The notes under the pieces are model-generated. The model saw nothing but the letters and a program-made list of their open reading frames with translations. It searched no databases and was not told the DNA's origin. Shown here piece by piece: positions 35,318 through 44,429 of a stretch of DNA of 64,000 nt (the first letter of the stretch is position 1; every line of letters starts with the position of its first letter). The stretch is taken from positions 176,993,121 through 177,057,120 of the forward strand of contig CM061919.1 of the NCBI GenBank assembly GCA_031002005.1, given 5' to 3'. The translations under genes and the position numbers were made by a program. This stretch comes from Vandiemenella viatica (lineage: Eukaryota > Arthropoda > Insecta > Orthoptera > Morabidae).

Positions 35318-36597
35318 TATATTCATCGACGGCACTGTTCCCCAACGTCTTTTCGTTTAACCTTTTTCCTCGTAGAAACCTCACCAGCTGGAACAGTATA
35401 TATGCCGCTTCAGCACCTGCTAATTTTTGTAATGGTCCAATTCATAAACTTCGTTCATTTCTATTGCAAAATGTTTGCATTATCCACAAAATAAAGAACT
35501 GAAGAACAACTAAAACACTGATGAAGTTCGTATAATAATAACCGGACGCGCTCCATCGCAATTAAATTCTGTACTCGATGCATTCGCAATTTGAAAAACC
35601 CACGCAACATGGGAATAGCAGATGGCTCTGAAATCGGTATACTTTTCCCTGTCCTCAAATAATCGGGAAATACTTTATTTGTGGTAAAATATAAAAGTTA
35701 TAGGACGTATAATTCACTGATAATTTATTTGTAAATCTAAATCTGTGTTGTGGTAGCATCTATAACAGTCTGGAAGGAAACCAAAAACTTGTAACTAGTT
35801 CCAAAAACACTAGAAAAATGTGTATTTAAGAAAGTAAATTCCTAAATTTAAAAATACTTTTTATTTCTGTAATATATTTTTAATTTTCATGTTCCAAATA
35901 TAAATATTCTTTATTTCCTTACAAATAAGTTGCCAAACCAAGAAACATGCCGTGGGAACTAAGATTGTGAATCGAAAGGAATCACGAGTTACGCAGATAT
36001 CAAGAGTTAAAAAGAGCCGAATCCATGGAAGAGTCATTAAGACAGAAGTGAGCCGAGAGCGAGTGAGCCGAGAGTCGTAAACATTATCGAGCTAACGACT
36101 CGGAGTCGACTCCGAACCTGGACGAGTCGGTGAGCGATTGCGCAACAACGGCTCAGCTCCTGAGCTCCCTCTTAACAACTCTTGAGTGAACCGTGACTCT
36201 TCCAAGTGAGTCGATTCCGCAAACGATTCTTTTAGACGAGTCGACTCTTTGAATCGATTCACGATTCTTTTGCCCACCTCTACACTACACAACAACGTGC
36301 CTGAACACGTAACTACAGGATTTTTACCAGGAAGGGATATTCAAACTAATCCCACGAAATGACAAGTGTCGAAACCGATATAGAGACTATGTCGAAAAAT
36401 AACCTAATGTATGTACTATCAGTTGGCTGTATTGGTTGTGTCAAATAAAATGTACACGTTTCATTACAGGCGTTTCTTATCACCCCTCGTATATAGGCAA
36501 AATAAACACATAGCTCCTCAAAGTTAAAGGTAGGAAGGCTTCGAAGAACACACAAAACGAACACTATTGTACAATATTTCCGTTCAACATTCATGTG

Positions 36598-36858
36598 TAT
36601 CGAGCGTGGTGGGTGAACGGTTAACGTTCTGGCCTCGCATTCGGGAGGACGCGGGTTCGAATCCCCGTCCGGGAATCCAGATTTGGGTTTCAAATGGTTT
36701 TCCCAAATCACTCCAGGCGAATGCCGGGATGCTTCCTTCAAAAAGGTCATGGCCGAATTCCTTCCCGTTCCTAGTCCTCAGTCCCATCCCACCTCTAATG
36801 ACCTTAGTCGTCGACGAGGCGTAAAACAATAAGTAAAAAAAAAAAACAGACAAACAAA
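36598..36858 (+). mobile_element. SINE-A copy, full length
   Basis: Head CGAGCGTGGTGGGTGAACGG and GGTTCGAATCCCCG, body ATCCAGATTTGGGTTTCAAA, GGGATGCTTCCTTCAAAAAG, GGCCGAATTCCTTCCC, tail GTCGTCGACGAGGCGTAAAA, then A-run and CAAA repeats. A short likely target duplication AACATTCA lies at each side. Its head and tail are the best-preserved reference for the family together with the 51.8 kb copy. Confidence 0.92.
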
Positions 36859-37579
36859 CAAACATTCAAGTAGAGTGGTACAAGCCATTTGGGAACGGCG
36901 GTGCGTAGAAAACATGACTGGTTATGCCATGGAGAACAGGAAGGGAGAAGTGGGGGTGGAATAAAAAATACTAGTCATAACTATTAAAAAATATTATCCC
37001 TGGTGGAGGCGGAACATAAGAATAGATGCAAATATGTAAAATTAAATAATAACTATAAATAAATACATAAATAAGGGAATAATGATTGAAAAGACCCTAG
37101 AGAATAGATAAATAAGCAATAAATAATTGGTTTATTGATGGGATCTTGTCATAGGTTAATGTCTGGTTTCCAGGATACGGTGGTAAGCTAGTTCCTAGTT
37201 TAGAAACGGTGGTAGAGTCTGTAAAAACTCTGATGGCTATTATTTTAGAACAGTTGCTGACGTGAGAGTTGTGGGAAATGGCTTATTTATATTTGTTTAA
37301 AGAACGTGTCACAGTTGTGATTTGTTATATGTCTCAATACGCCGAAAACAATCTAAAAAAACGCAAGAATTTTCTGCGTCATTTTTAGATCGCCATTTTT
37401 CATGCAGTAAAACAGCCATTTAGTTTCTTTGATCTGTGGCGCCCCCTGTACTTTCTGTCAGTCGTGATTAATTTACAAGTCTGCCTTTAGGCGCTAGGCA
37501 TCTCATTTGTTACCAGCGAACTCTCAACCGTTTTTTTTTTTTTTCAAAAATAAAAGCACAGATATATGTATTGAATGAG
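36859..37579. other. Unassigned AT-rich stretch
   Basis: No domain or repeat ends recognised. A T-run of 14 at 37531-37544 is the only low-complexity feature of note. Confidence 0.4.
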
Positions 37580-37695
37580 ACGATAATAATAATTCCGCGT
37601 TGCCGTAATGACCTGGTGACAGGGTTTCTATTGGCTGCGCATTCCGTCCCTGTCGTAGCCGCCTTAATCTACCTCGGTATATCTAGACTCTAGAG

Positions 37696-38331
37696 TAGGG
37701 GTGGCAAACAGGCGGGCCGCATGCTACCCGCCTTGAACACTTTTGCAAAATATATTTATTTTATAATGACAAAAGTAGTGAAAAATCAATGTATTAAAAA
37801 ATACATTATTTGTGCATCCATATATTCAAAAATTAACTACCGAGCGTGATGCTGTAACGGCTAGCGTTTTGGCCTCGCATTCGGGAGGACGGCGGTTCGA
37901 ATCCCCGTCCGGGCATCCAGATTTGGATTTTCCATGGTTTCCTAAATCACTCCAGGCAAATGCCGGGATGCTTCCTTCAAAAGGCCATGGCCGAATTCCT
38001 TCCCATTCCTTGCCCACCATCCTTTCCCGTATCTAAAGACCTCGCTGTTACAGAGACGTTAAGCAGATAAAAAAAATTAACTGTCGAAATTATGAGAAAA
38101 ATTAAATTTGTTTTTAAAATAATTATCTTGCGAATATATGACAGATATTGCCTGTTTCATTTATGAGTTTACAGTTATGAGTTCGCAGAATTATTAAATT
38201 ATATTCACTACAAAAAAATGTCTATAGTGGGTCTAAATCTAATATGGGGATATATAATTTTATATGTGGCCCGCGGAGTTATGATGCATTTCCAAAGTGG
38301 GCCGCAAGATCATTTGGGTTGGCCACCCCTG
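37696..38331. mobile_element. Non-autonomous hAT element, exact 8-bp duplication
   Basis: Ends TAGGGGTGGCAAACAGGCGG and mirrored CAGGGGTGGCCAACCCAAAT; both continue into GGGCCGC words. Exact duplication CTCTAGAG at 37688-37695 and 38332-38339. Interior is AT-rich without coding capacity and contains a SINE-A at 37838-38071. Without the SINE the element is about 390 bp. Confidence 0.93.
37838..38071 (+). mobile_element. SINE-A copy inside the hAT element
   Basis: Head TACCGAGCGTGATGCTGTAA and GGTTCGAATCCCCG, body CCAGATTTGGATTTTCCATG, GGCCATGGCCGAATTCCTTC, tail CGCTGTTACAGAGACGTTAA. Target duplication AAAAATTAAC at 37828-37837 and 38072-38081. Confidence 0.92.
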
Positions 38332-38519
38332 CTCTAGAGTTTAACGTAAAATCCTAACACGGAAGCGTTCTGGCGTATATCACATTCCATAGCAAGCTAG
38401 GACAAACGTGAAGGTCGGGTTAAGGGACTACGAAAATCCCCGCCGAGACGGGGATCTTTCGAGCGCCAGTCAGCCACTTAACCACCATACCACTTTCTCT
38501 GGAATTCTGGATCCTCCGT

Positions 38520-38900
38520 TCCTTTCTGGTCAGATTTGATGAGATCTGGTTGGACCCCCCCCCCCCCCCGCCTCTAAAATGACGTGACATTTTGACGGAG
38601 ACTCCCCCTCCCCCCTGTTAATTGATCTCTTAGTTTTTTTGAGACCTTACTAAAAGTTGTTATACCCCCTCCCCTAAGGTTGGTTTCCGCGTCGTTTCTA
38701 GACCATATAACCCCCACCCCCCCCTAAAGTCGACATTCGCGTCATTAGACGACTTTTTTTAGACCTACCATCCCTCAAGAATTTTAAAACCTCACGTGAG
38801 ATTTCCGTTGACCCCACCCCCTCCCCCTTGGTGAGGTTTCGTGAATTTTCTCCGGACCGCTCCCCCCATTTTATCCCACGTGATTAACTGACGTACCCTA
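38520..38900. mobile_element. Family D TIR element, left end eroded
   Basis: Contains GAGATCTGGTTGGACCC, TAAAGTCGACATTCGCGTCA, CTCACGTGAGATTTCCGTTG, TTGGTGAGGTTTCGTG and a right end CCACGTGATTAACTGACGTA. Long C-runs at 38555-38571 and 38716-38726. Confidence 0.7.
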
Positions 38901-39321
38901 ACTGATATGATAAATGTTTCTGAGTATACGTGGCAATTACAGGATTAAATGATGCTTAAGGAGTCGCCAGTTCATAATCAACGTTATTAATTATTTTATA
39001 CGTTTCTGCAGCTCAGTTTTGGCTGTCTAATTCACCTTGTGCGGTAGGTACCACCTTCGATGACTATTATTATTATTTTATTGCATCCGCTTCTCTTTCG
39101 TGCAGTTGGCTATGTCTGTTATTTCACGATTTTCTCAAATGTTTCCTTTTGAAACCCCACTTCGACGTGTTCATTTCAGAAATTGTCGGTTTTTATATAT
39201 AATATTTCGTCTTCATTGTTCCAAAAACCCAACGCGCATAGTTCCATATATTTCTTTATTTCATTTCTGATCACAGAAATTTATTTCGAGATATCGACAA
39301 GCTATTCAAGTTTTATTATTA
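38901..39321. other. Unassigned stretch
   Basis: AT-rich; nothing recognised. Confidence 0.4.
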
Positions 39322-39532
39322 ATACATTTGTTAATAAACTCTTCTCGGACTTTCATCCGTGTTTAAAAGTCACAATTCTGGGACGTTTCGAAGGCGTCTT
39401 TCTCTGCCACTCATTTTCAGCCAAAGATATAGCTATTCTCTTGGTTGAAAATGAGGGCAGACAGACGCATTCGAAACGCACCAGTACTGTGAGTTTTAGA
39501 CATGGATGAAAGTCCGAGAATTTATTAATTTA
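39322..39532. repeat. Fold-back repeat, possible Penelope-type pLTR pair
   Basis: Two arms of about 90 bp in inverse orientation: AATAAACTCTTCTCGGACTTTC...GTTTCGAAGGCGTC...CTCATTTTCAGCC against its mirror at 39440-39530, spacer about 25 bp. On the minus strand the left arm has UUUGG-CUGA...GCC-UUC-GAA-ACGU-C-CCAGA, which keeps the stem I partners, the GAA and a palindromic ACGU before C, but the CUGANGA core reads CUGAAAA. It looks like a degenerate relative of the hammerhead elements at 40.1 and 57.5 kb. Confidence 0.55.
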
Positions 39533-39699
39533 CAACGCAGTGAAAACCTTCGTTCTTACAATACATGTGTTTTCCACATTATTTTTTTTTTTTTTTTGTA
39601 TTTTTCGTACTCAGATTGGCGAAAACGCATTGATAATTGCTTTCAGTGCTTGTCAGTGATTCTGGATATATGGCTGAATTATTTGTTACTCAAAATCTT

Positions 39700-39931
39700 A
39701 TCTCCTTTGCCCGCAGTATGAGCTGCTTTGTTTGCGTAACAGCTCTTGGCGGTTATCTCCTCGGGTCGCGCGCTTGCCTGGAGCAGCTGAGCTGTTGAGG
39801 CAGGTCGGGAGGCCAACAGCCAAGACGTATGCTAATCCGGCGACAACGTATGCGGGAATTATCGGCCTGGGATCAACAGGTTGGCTCCACACCCGAGGGA
39901 TCAATCATCCCGCGGGATCACGAGCAGCAGG
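39700..39931 (+). other. Candidate host exon ending in a consensus splice donor
   Basis: A G+C-rich, CpG-containing patch in otherwise AT-rich DNA. An open frame (39732-39968) reaches GCAGCAG/GTAAGT at 39924-39937, an exact match to the consensus 5' splice site. The peptide (e.g. RVARLPGAAELLRQVGR) matches no family I know, and no acceptor or partner exon is seen, so a 5' untranslated exon is as likely as a coding one. It may also be chance. Confidence 0.25.
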
Positions 39932-40171
39932 TAAGTCTGCGCTAACTACTTCCCGAGAAGCAAAGTGAGGAAACGATTAACTGGCCTTGTAACCGGAGTG
40001 GGCTTTAAAGCTGTCGCTTCACTTCCAACCGTAACAGTATTTGTTCAATGTCTATGTTTTACAAATCACAGTAGAAAATTTATTTATGATTCTTAAGACT
40101 TCCGTGGGCGTCTTTGTACATGATTTATAGCTTTACGGGCTATGCCGCGTCGTTTATTGGTTTATCTAAGC

Positions 40172-40205
40172 TTTCGGCTGTTATACTCCAGCCTTCTTCA
40201 GAGAT
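40172..40205 (-). ncRNA. Minimal hammerhead-ribozyme-like motif, left pLTR arm
   Basis: Minus strand: stem I UAUCU, core CUGAAGA, one extra A, stem II GGCUG/CAGCC closed by an 8-nt loop, GAA, palindromic AGCU (minimal stem III), U, stem I partner AGAUA. All stem I and II pairs are canonical. The layout is that of the small Penelope-associated hammerheads thought to act as dimers. Confidence 0.6.
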
Positions 40206-40259
40206 ACTGTTTATATTTATGTTCACATAGCAACAGTCACCAAGCAAGTGGATGTGCGA

Positions 40260-40730
40260 ATCGTGTATAAAGCTCACTGAAAATTTGGCCAGTCATTATC
40301 AAGGGTAAAAGACAGATTACACCCACACCAGCTTACGGATGTTTATGAAATCCCCTGCAGCTGTGGCAGTGTTTACATCGGCGAGACAGGTCGCACAGTG
40401 GCGGAGAGACTTAAAGAACATATCCGCCACTACAAATATAACAACAGCGACAAATCCGCCGTAGTTCGCCAGGCTATTAACACCGGGCATGAAATAAAAT
40501 TTCAAGACACGAGGCTACTGTGGAGAGAAGATCAGTGGTGGCCTCGACGTGTGAAAGAGGCAGCAGAAATCTTAAGGAATTCCAACATCAACGAAGATAG
40601 CGGCCTTTTCCTCTGCGATGCTTGGCGACTGTTGCTATGTGAACATAAATACAGTATAAACAGTATGTCTGATGAAGGCTGGAGTATAACAGTCGAAAAC
40701 TTAGATAATCCAATAAACGACGCGGCATAG
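40260..40730 (+). pseudogene. GIY-YIG endonuclease domain of a Penelope-like element
   Basis: Domain order: VYEIPCSCG (GIY-equivalent), VYIGETGRTVAERL (YIG and the following conserved Arg), EHIRHYK, AVVRQAINTGHEI, W-x-R-R-V-K-E-A-A-E-I with the conserved Glu, then SGLFLCDAWRLLL and a stop at 40728. The Cys-x-Cys just before YIG is usual for this lineage. The frame is intact from 40308 to the stop, so this is one of the better preserved coding remnants, but it lacks the RT it needs. Confidence 0.88.
40664..40709 (+). ncRNA. Minimal hammerhead-ribozyme-like motif, right pLTR arm
   Basis: Plus strand: CUGAUGA (40669-40675), extra A, stem II GGCUG (40677-40681) with CAGUC (40690-40694, one G-U pair), GAAA (40695-40698). 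The stem I partner has one mismatch and the stem III palindrome is damaged (AACU), so this copy is probably weaker than the left-arm one. Confidence 0.5.
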
Positions 40731-40750
40731 CCCGTAAAGCTATAAATCAA

Positions 40751-41339
40751 ATTTATTAATGTTCTGTATTTTCTTTCATTAATGTCGATCTCTACATTTC
40801 AGAAAACCGAGATTCGAGCCGGGGACCTATCAGAACCTACAGTTTAATTGTAAGCTTCAAACTTTCTAATCTTTTTCGTCTTTCAAAAACATCTGCAAAG
40901 ATCTCTTTGATGATTTTTACTCTGATTATTATTTAATAAAAAAACCTCTTCAAAGGTATCATTGATGGTTTTTACTTTTTGATTGTAATTAAACTGTGTT
41001 ATTTTATATTTTTGTTATATTTAAACATCTACTGTAATTATTGTCAAGTATTATGTGACCCGCATGCTAAGTTAGAATCGAAATTGTGGCCCATCTCCAA
41101 AATTGGTTGGGCAACCTAGACTTAAGCTGTGCTCTCTACTAACAATTAGTGAAATTACGAACTCAAAACGCGACAGAACTTAATAGTTCTCACTTTAACA
41201 AGGTTCTTTCATTGTTTCATGACAAATCCTTTATATCCTAATACGTACTAATGATTTTAAATATTTTGCTGAGTAACAGGTGTCAATTGTTTCAGTGCTT
41301 TAAAAATTGTTTTTGTTCTTTGTTTTTGTTCTTTCTAGC
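40751..41339. other. AT-rich stretch with small repeat shards
   Basis: 40800-40848 resembles a SINE-C shard (GATTCGAGCCGGGGACC and CTACAGTTTAAT). 41050-41115 (GTGGCCCATCTCCAAAATTG, GGTTGGGCAACCT) resembles a hAT terminus like that at 38331, without a partner end. The rest is unassigned. Confidence 0.4.
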
Positions 41340-41719
41340 TTTTACAATGTACTTGCTTTACTTTCATAGTGTTTAAGGTTTCATCCGCTATACGTAATAC
41401 AGGTGTAAATAGCAGTTTACGTTTTACTTTTGAGCAATGTATTTTTGCTAGTGCTGATCTGCTTTTGACATAATCCATTTTTCGAATATCATTACAATTT
41501 TTCTTTTTACAATATTTTATTACGACTTCCGTTACAACAGTCATAATTTTTTACGTATTTTACTATTATTACCATTGCCATTTCTTCAGCATTTCGTGGC
41601 TTTAGCTTCTGTATTGGTACGTTAATTTCAGTTTGACTTGTCAGTGTCTTGTTCATACAATTCTGTAATTTGCACGTAAATTTACTCTTACCTGCAAACA
41701 GTACAATGTCATTAGCCAA
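41340..41719 (-). pseudogene. LINE reverse transcriptase catalytic-box remnant
   Basis: Minus strand begins MANDIVLFAGKSKFTCKLQN CMNKTL, equivalent to F-A-D-D-I-V-L-F-A...LQ-x-x-MN-x-L of LINE RTs; the first catalytic Asp is Asn here. The frame continues 40 codons and then breaks. Same motif region as the fragment at the window start. Confidence 0.6.
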
Positions 41720-41734
41720 TTACATTCAGAATTT

Positions 41735-41945
41735 CTCCACTCTGACCTCGAACTCAAGAGATCGAAGGTTCGAATCTCCGCCCGGCCATATAGATTTCGG
41801 TTTTCAATTGTTTCTAGAAATCACTCCAGGCTAATGCCCGGGCGGTTAAAAGCTTATAGTCGAATTTCTTCCCGTTCCTTGCCCCAAGGTCCTTTTCCTC
41901 TAACGCACTCGACATCGACAAGGCGAAAAAACCATAAAAACAGAC
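41735..41945 (+). mobile_element. SINE-A diverged copy
   Basis: Has GGTTCGAATCTCCG, ATATAGATTTCGGTTTTCAA, AATCACTCCAGGCTAATGC, GAATTTCTTCCCGTTCCTTG and a tail ATCGACAAGGCGAAAAAACC. The 5' part of the tRNA head is missing. Confidence 0.8.
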
Positions 41946-42179
41946 CTGAATGTGACTTCATTTTTTAATTAATTCAACTTAATATTATTTGTAACATGAC
42001 ATCTGGGTTCTTCAATCAATATACGTAAAGTCTTCAATAACGTTTAGATCCAGTCTTCTTAATAATCCATTTACCTCCTGTTTTGGAGAATATACAGGGT
42101 TAGCCTAAATGATTCATCTGGTTTAAAAATACTGTGTAAAGTATACGAAATACAAAGACGAGTAATACATGAAAAAATA

Positions 42180-43499
42180 CAGGGTGTCGCAGAATTATCT
42201 TTACAACTTTAACATTGAATAAATTATATTTGGAACGAGATATCACAATGCAATTTTTTGCATGTTGCAGAGTATCTCTCAAAGGTTTTTTCTGTTTCAT
42301 TTCAGGTTTAGTGACAAGTAAGTAGTTACATCACATTTATTGAAAATGTATACCCCAAAGGAAAAAGCTCAATATGTTTCCTGGTTTATAGAGACACGAT
42401 CGGATACACAAGTGCAACGCAATTTCCGGACAACATACAGGAAAGAATCACCAATAAGACCATCAATTGTCAGTGGCATCGGAAGTTTATGGAAACTGGT
42501 AGTATCTTCCATTAGAAAGGCGCAGGTTGACCATGCACAAGTGACGAGAATGCTGAACCGGTTCGTTAGGCATTCACTCGTAGTCCCAAAAAATCTCTCC
42601 GCACCGCCGCCAGAGAGTTGCAGTTACCACGCTCAACTATAAACAGCGTGTTACACAGACGGTTGCACTTGTATGAGTACAAAATGCAGCTGTTGCAAGC
42701 CATCAAGCCAGGAGATAAACAGAGACGTGCTGCGTTTGCTGCAAGCATGTTGGAGAGAATGGACACTGAGGATGGTTTCCTTAGTCGTGTTCTCTTCTAA
42801 GTTAAGGTCACCTTTCACATGTCTGGGTTACGTAAGAGGCACAACGTCAGAATTTGTGGTTCTGAACCTCCGCATGCATTTAGAGAGATAGAGCGCGACA
42901 GCGCAAGGGTTAATGTGTGGTGCGGTGTTATGCACAACCAAATCGTTGGCCCCTTCTTCTTTGCTGAGAAGACAATCACAGACCTGTTGACTTGGATATG
43001 CTAACAGAATTTGATGTTCCCCAACTAGAAGTCCATCAACCGACAGTAATCTTCCAGGAGGATGGTGCACCTCCGCATTGGGCTCATGATGTCCATGATT
43101 TTCTAGATAAACAATTTCCTGGTCGGTGGATAGGAAGAGGGGGTCCAATTGAATGGCCGCCTCGTTCTCTGACATAACCCCCTTGGATTTCTTTCTTTGG
43201 GGATATGTAAAAGACTTCGTGTATCAAACTCAGGTTAGAAATTTGGCAAATCTCAGGTAGAGAATTTCTGCAGCAATTACGACAATTGATCAAGGGATGC
43301 TCCAAAGAACTTGGCAAGAAATTGAATATCGCTTTGATATTGTACGCGCAACTAATGGTGCATACGTTGAAGCGTTCTAGAGACAGAAGCAAAACTTTGA
43401 GAGATACTCTTCAAAATGCAAAAAACTGCATGGTGATATCTCGTTCCAAACATAATTTATTCAATGTCAAAGTTGTAAAGATAATTCTGGGACACCCTG
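42180..43499 (+). mobile_element. Inner mariner-like element, complete ends, 1320 bp
   Basis: About 119-bp terminal inverted repeats: CAGGGTGTCGCAGAATTATC...GATATCACAATGCAATTTTTTGC and the mirror at 43383-43499, with few mismatches. Exact TA duplication at 42178-42179 and 43500-43501. It lies inside the terminal region of the outer element (42095-43928) and is therefore the younger insertion. Confidence 0.95.
42346..43380 (+). pseudogene. Mariner-like transposase of the inner element, frameshifted
   Basis: Starts MYTPKEKAQYVSWFIETRSD, then TQVQRNFRTTYRKE; WHRKFMETGSIFH follows in another frame. A third segment (from 42618) reads LQLPRSTINSVLHRRLHLYE and LQAIKPGDKQRRAAFAASML. The first catalytic motif is lost (F, stop, VKVTFHMSG where DEATFHVSG is expected). 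The second is intact in VIFQEDGAPPHW, and the region RWIGRGGPIEWPPRS leads to a broken third motif followed by PPLDFFLWGYVKDFVY. The C-terminus IEYRFDIVRATNGAYVEAF ends in a stop. At least four frameshifts; inactive. Confidence 0.9.
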
Positions 43500-44106
43500 T
43501 ATATAAACTCACCAAGTTTCTGGTACCTACTATAAATGTTCAATGCGTTCAACCCGACATAGATCCAAACGGTAATACAGTTCCGTCCATAGGCTCGACA
43601 GCATGTTTCAATCAATCCGTCACAGCAGCAGTGATCCGTTCCTGTAATAAATTGGGGGTACATAAACTTTGTCCTTCACATAACCCCACAAGAAGAAATC
43701 ACATGGGGCAAGATCGGGGAGGGGGGAGGCAGGGCAACAGAGGAACATCACACTGACCAGCGCGTCCTTTCCAGCAAGGTGGCAGTTCTCTGTTGAGAAA
43801 GTCGCTGACATTTGGCTTTTACACTTGCTGAGTTTATGTATCTTTTCATGTATCGTTCATCTTTGTAGGTCGTATAGTTTTCAATACACAGTGTTTTGAA
43901 ACACGATGAATCGTTTAGGCTGACCCTGTATACCTTTAAGAACCATTGTAGCCATGACGACCTACGAACAAAAAACAGACAGCAAAAAGAATTATACGTT
44001 TTATATTTAACAGTAACCGTAACTAGTGCATATAATTTCAGCTAGTAATTCAAGTTGTGATTTAGGTGTATGTTCTCTATCTAATGTTGAGTCTGCGAGA
44101 ATTATT

Positions 44107-44110
44107 AAAA
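44107..44110 (-). terminator. RNA polymerase III terminator of tRNA-Asn
   Basis: Four T on the minus strand, five bases past the tRNA 3' end, the minimal Pol III stop signal. Confidence 0.75.
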
Positions 44111-44114
44111 TATC

Positions 44115-44131
44115 CGCCCCCGGGTGGGCTC

Positions 44132-44168
<37 letters not shown>

Positions 44169-44188
44169 GCCGATTGCGCCACGGAGGC
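44115..44188 (-). tRNA. tRNA-Asn (anticodon GTT)
   Basis: A 74-nt intronless cloverleaf on the minus strand. Acceptor GCCTCCG pairs with CGGGGGC (one T-G wobble) with discriminator G. The D-arm carries a clean box A (TGGCGCAATCGG). The anticodon stem is TTCGG/CCGAA around CTGTTAA, giving anticodon GTT. The T-arm GGTGG/CCACC holds box B GGTTCGAGCCC. A TTTT terminator follows after five bases. All stems are intact and no SINE body or A-tail is attached, so this is a likely functional gene rather than a SINE head. It is the only well supported host gene in the window. Confidence 0.95.
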
Positions 44189-44429
44189 TTCTGCACTATG
44201 TAACTATCCCACTTTCATTTCCATTCCCTTCTTCCTTATCGCTGCCTTCGCGCAGCCTGCTGAAATATTCGCGCGGACGACATTGATTCAGTAATGTTGG
44301 ACGTGGTCAGTTTGTAAGTATTGTTATATTATATGAGATCGGTTTGATGCAAAGTAGCAGAAACGTCACTATTTGAAAGCTTATTCTTCATAAAAATTAT
44401 CATCAAAAAAAAGTAAATTCGTTCGGAAT
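44189..44429. other. Short unassigned stretch upstream of tRNA-Asn
   Basis: 5' flank of the tRNA gene; nothing recognised. Confidence 0.4.

Larger units (their letters stand above)
33795..36282. mobile_element. hAT-type element with exact 8-bp target duplication
   Basis: Ends TAGTGATGGGCA and, mirrored, TAGAGGTGGGCA; exact duplication CACTACAC at 33787-33794 and 36283-36290. Both subterminal regions are crowded with GAATCG, GATTC and GAGTCG words (33805-33890 and 36030-36268), likely transposase-binding repeats. No hAT transposase could be recognised in the 2.49 kb body, which also contains one family E and one family D element, so it is a non-autonomous or badly decayed copy. Confidence 0.88.
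33470..36490 (+). pseudogene. Mariner transposase remnant split by a hAT element
   Basis: N-terminal part: MAIRMENWSREEIRSVI, stop, FVCAKHVTASEIHLELEQVY, AEWCRKFEAGKEIVTDEDRS, typical mariner HTH. After a large internal deletion the frame resumes as DHPSYSPDCTPSDFFL, containing the third catalytic motif SPDxxPSDFFL, and LGRLRFASVT. It is interrupted at 33795-36282 by a hAT element. It then continues as LQDFYQEGIFKLIPRNDKCR and NRYRDYVEK, the standard mariner C-terminus with GDYVEK. First and second catalytic motifs are deleted. Terminal repeats were not located with confidence. Confidence 0.85.
37580..38490 (-). mobile_element. SINE-C copy split by a hAT insertion
   Basis: Distal part at 37585-37687 (GGGTTTCTATTGGCTGCGCA, GTCGTAGCCGCCTTAATC) and head-side part 38340-38490 (TTTAACGTAAAATCC, ACGGAAGCGTTCTGGCG, GACTACGAAAATCCCCGCC) belong to one copy. 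They are separated by the hAT element at 37696-38331. Confidence 0.8.
40121..40750 (+). mobile_element. Penelope-like element fragment between inverted pLTR arms
   Basis: The arm 40121-40245 (TGATTTATAGCTTTACGGGC, GCCGCGTCGTTTATTGG) is repeated in reverse complement at 40626-40747 with about 90 percent identity by eye. Between them lies the end of a Penelope-like ORF: 40260-40320 gives FGQSLSRVKDRLHPHQL, then TDVYEIPCSCGSVYIGETGR, the GIY-YIG endonuclease signature. Next come LKEHIRHYKYNN, AINTGHEIKFQDTRLLWRED and RRVKEAAEIL. The coding end runs into the right arm. The reverse transcriptase is absent: a 5'-truncated copy with an inverted extra arm, as is common for this class. Confidence 0.9.
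42095..43928 (-). mobile_element. Outer mariner-like element, internally deleted, hosting another transposon
   Basis: Ends CAGGGTTAGCCTAAATGATT and mirrored CAGGGTCAGCCTAAACGATT, each about 80 bp long, flanked by TA (42093-42094 and 43929-43930, in fact TATA on both sides). On the minus strand, 43820-43540 encodes only the transposase C-terminus: SDFLNRELPPCWKGRAGQ, then PDLAPCDFFLWGYVKDKVYV, then LWTELYYRLDLCRVERIEHL and a stop, with frameshifts. A complete second element occupies 42180-43499. Confidence 0.9.
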
